Shown piece by piece: positions 4,946 to 6,297 of a stretch of 6,297 nt of DNA; the first letter of the stretch is position 1; every line of letters begins with the position of its first letter. The position numbers were made by a program, and so were the translations under genes. A model generated the notes under the pieces. It saw nothing but the letters and a program-made list of their open reading frames with translations, had not been told where the DNA came from and ran no database searches. The DNA lies in contig CANTHI010000231.1 in the NCBI GenBank assembly GCA_947653505.1, forward strand, positions 1-6,297, given 5' to 3'. Source of the DNA: an uncultured Eubacterium sp. (GTDB lineage: Bacteria > Bacillota_A > Clostridia > Lachnospirales > Lachnospiraceae).

Positions 4946-6186
4946 AATGAACTATCTGAAATTACCCGGCACCGTTTTTTATAACACGCAATCCCATATT
5001 TACGGATAACAGTCATGCCTTCGTCCAACAGTAAATCCTCATATTTCCTGTCATTGATCTGTTTTAGCGCTTTTCCGCACGCCTCATCAAAAGTTGCCCG
5101 TTCAGCATATTTCAATTCTATAATAATGCCGATTGCCTTATCCCCGATCCCGATACTGATGTCGCTGTATCCTTCTCCAGATTCTGCGTTTGACTTAATA
5201 TCCCATCCATCCGTGCCTGCCAATAAACCAAGTAAAATTCCATGATAAAAATTTTCTCTCATTTCTTTTTTTACCTGATGATCACGGATGCTGATAGTTT
5301 TTCTCAGATATGATGTGAAGACCGTCTCAATTGTATCAGTATCGTTTTCCTCAAAAGCCCTGCAAAAGCGCTGCAGCTTTTGCAGATCTTTTCTTGTTTC
5401 TGCTGTAAACCATTCCTGTATCTGCTCTTTAAAAATCCATTGAATTTCTTTGTTCGGAATAACCAGCTCTGTCAGACAGCCGTCCTCTTTACCACGTTTT
5501 GTGAGATACCCTGTTGTAAACAGGATACTCCAAAGATTTTCCAGGCTGGAATCCAGATCTTTGTAAGTAAGCTCCTGCCGTATTTTTTTCTGAACACTTT
5601 TTCCACTGATCAAAAGTCCAATCTCATCTCTGGCTGTTTCATCCGCCCGCCCGATAAACTTTCGGATAATGTGATTGCTGCTGGTATTCAGCCAGTAATT
5701 CTGCGGTGCGGTTATACTTCCGTCACGCAGATCCCCGCAAAAATTAATGACATCCCACGGACAATAAATACCAAGATCACCAAACACATATCCGTCATAC
5801 CACTCTTTTACAGCAGAATACTGGCCTGTATATCCATAATATTCCAGCATCTGTCTGACTTCTGCATCTGTGAATCCAAAATATTCCTTATACCGCACAT
5901 CTTTTACCGTATATACTTTAAAATTATTCATTCCGGTAAAAATACTTTCTTTGGATATCCGCAGGCATCCGGTAAGAACGGCAAAATACAGACTACTGTT
6001 CGTTTTAAGAGCCTGCCCGAACAGGGTTCTGATAAATTCTGCCATAGCATCGTAACAGCCAGACTGATAAGCACTGTCCAGCGGGACATCATATTCATCG
6101 ATCAGGATAACTGTTTTTTGTCCATAATGTTTGTGTAGAAAACGGGATAACATCAGCAGGCTGTTTTCGAGCAGTTCGTCTGACAT
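4936..6186 (-). CDS. AAA-ATPase / PD-(D/E)XK nuclease-like protein, N-terminally incomplete
   Basis: This is the C-terminal 416 residues of a protein of the predicted AAA-ATPase (PF09820) plus PD-(D/E)XK (PF08011, DUF1703) type, a family frequent in many copies in gut anaerobes and of unproven function. Walker B is VILIDEYD (26-33). LTGCLRISKESIFTGMNNF (71-89) and EYFGFTDAEV (101-110) are typical of the ATPase part. The nuclease-like part has YSDI with Asp342, then IIELKYA with Glu357 and Lys359, and Gln376 in ALKQI, so its core residues are present. Missing is the N-terminal part with Walker A (usually RPRRFGKT), roughly 100-130 residues. The ATG at 6186 has AAGGGG upstream, so a fragment could be made. 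However, the 18 codons before it (ERRQYEKL onward) also read like the family, up to an in-frame TAG (6246-6244). The gene ends inside the repeat 4858-4945. ATP hydrolysis is unlikely for this fragment. Family is confident; intactness is not. Confidence 0.85.
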   Translation of the reverse strand: MSDELLENSLLMLSRFLHKHYGQKTVILIDEYDVPLDSAYQSGCYDAMAEFIRTLFGQALKTNSSLYFAVLTGCLRISKESIFTGMNNFKVYTVKDVRYKEYFGFTDAEVRQMLEYYGYTGQYSAVKEWYDGYVFGDLGIYCPWDVINFCGDLRDGSITAPQNYWLNTSSNHIIRKFIGRADETARDEIGLLISGKSVQKKIRQELTYKDLDSSLENLWSILFTTGYLTKRGKEDGCLTELVIPNKEIQWIFKEQIQEWFTAETRKDLQKLQRFCRAFEENDTDTIETVFTSYLRKTISIRDHQVKKEMRENFYHGILLGLLAGTDGWDIKSNAESGEGYSDISIGIGDKAIGIIIELKYAERATFDEACGKALKQINDRKYEDLLLDEGMTVIRKYGIACYKKRCRVISDSSLSA

Positions 6187-6297
6187 CGCAAATTCCCCTT
6201 CATCATCCAGTCTGATCAGCTTCTCGTATTGCCTGCGCTCTGTCTAGTTTTGCCTGCTCAATCATTTCATCAGCTTTATCCTGCGCTGCGTTTAAAA
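6187..6297 (-). pseudogene. Upstream remainder of the AAA-ATPase gene, out of frame or rearranged
   Basis: Directly upstream of the 6186 start, 18 further codons in the same frame (6240-6187) read ERRQYEKLIRLDDEGEFA, which fits the linker before Walker B in this family. A TAG (6246-6244) then interrupts. In the next frame the sequence is open from the window edge to 6206, reading NAAQDKADEMIEQAKLD and onward, a charged helical text. Joining the two frames near 6230-6243 gives a continuous chain ending in KLDR-ERRQYEKL. A single-base frameshift in an older gene explains this. Alternatively the upstream frame belongs to an unrelated gene fused at a breakpoint; I cannot recognise it with confidence. 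Confidence 0.45.

Noticed and set aside
5380..6138. 252-codon plus-strand open frame antisense to the AAA-ATPase gene
   Set aside because: The opposite strand carries clear Walker B and PD-(D/E)XK motifs; the plus-strand translation has no domain-like pattern and no convincing ribosome binding site.
1..6297. CRISPR array, tRNA or rRNA genes
   Set aside because: No regularly spaced direct repeats, no cloverleaf-like segments and no rRNA-like blocks were seen in any intergenic stretch.

Overview
The window looks like chromosomal DNA of an anaerobic Gram-positive Clostridia bacterium, most likely Lachnospiraceae. The reasons are a near-complete match to the SCIFF peptide (six cysteines in about forty-five residues), its radical SAM maturase, a single-chain SecDF, AGGAGG-type ribosome binding sites, and an AAA-ATPase/PD-(D/E)XK protein of a kind repeated in such genomes. 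The genus assignment is inference.

The core is a leftward (minus-strand) block. It runs from scfA (SCIFF precursor, 4694 down to 4551) to scfB (SPASM radical SAM maturase, 4364 down to 2988) to secDF (protein-export membrane component, 2946 down to 769). ScfB is expected to install a thioether crosslink in the cysteine-rich half of ScfA, making a ranthipeptide-type RiPP. SecDF is a housekeeping export motor and a common neighbour of SCIFF genes in Clostridia; whether it acts on the peptide is unknown. An 85-bp element with perfect 17-bp inverted ends, resembling a MITE, sits between precursor and maturase and stretches that gap to 186 bp.

On the left, a small XRE-type repressor gene (432-671, plus strand) converges on secDF, with a bidirectional terminator (about 689-725) between them. 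Upstream of it is a run of alternating 7-bp half-sites about 12 bp apart (311-352). These overlap a near-consensus promoter firing leftward, away from xre. That promoter faces only a decayed small reading frame and a repeat. Positions 1-300 hold no intact gene that I can support.

On the right, upstream of scfA, where tgt and yajC often stand in other Clostridia, lies the C-terminal part of an AAA-ATPase/PD-(D/E)XK protein (6186 down to 4936). It keeps Walker B and the nuclease-like motif but lacks the Walker A region. An in-frame stop lies 18 codons upstream of its only start, and the upstream sequence reads open in another frame, so it is 5'-truncated or frameshifted.

Two diverged copies of an 87/88-bp repeat (38-124 and 4858-4945), in opposite orientations, bracket the xre-secDF-scfB-scfA segment. 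The right copy contains the stop codon of the AAA-ATPase gene. Altogether the window is a conserved SCIFF/SecDF core placed among repeat-derived and decaying accessory DNA.
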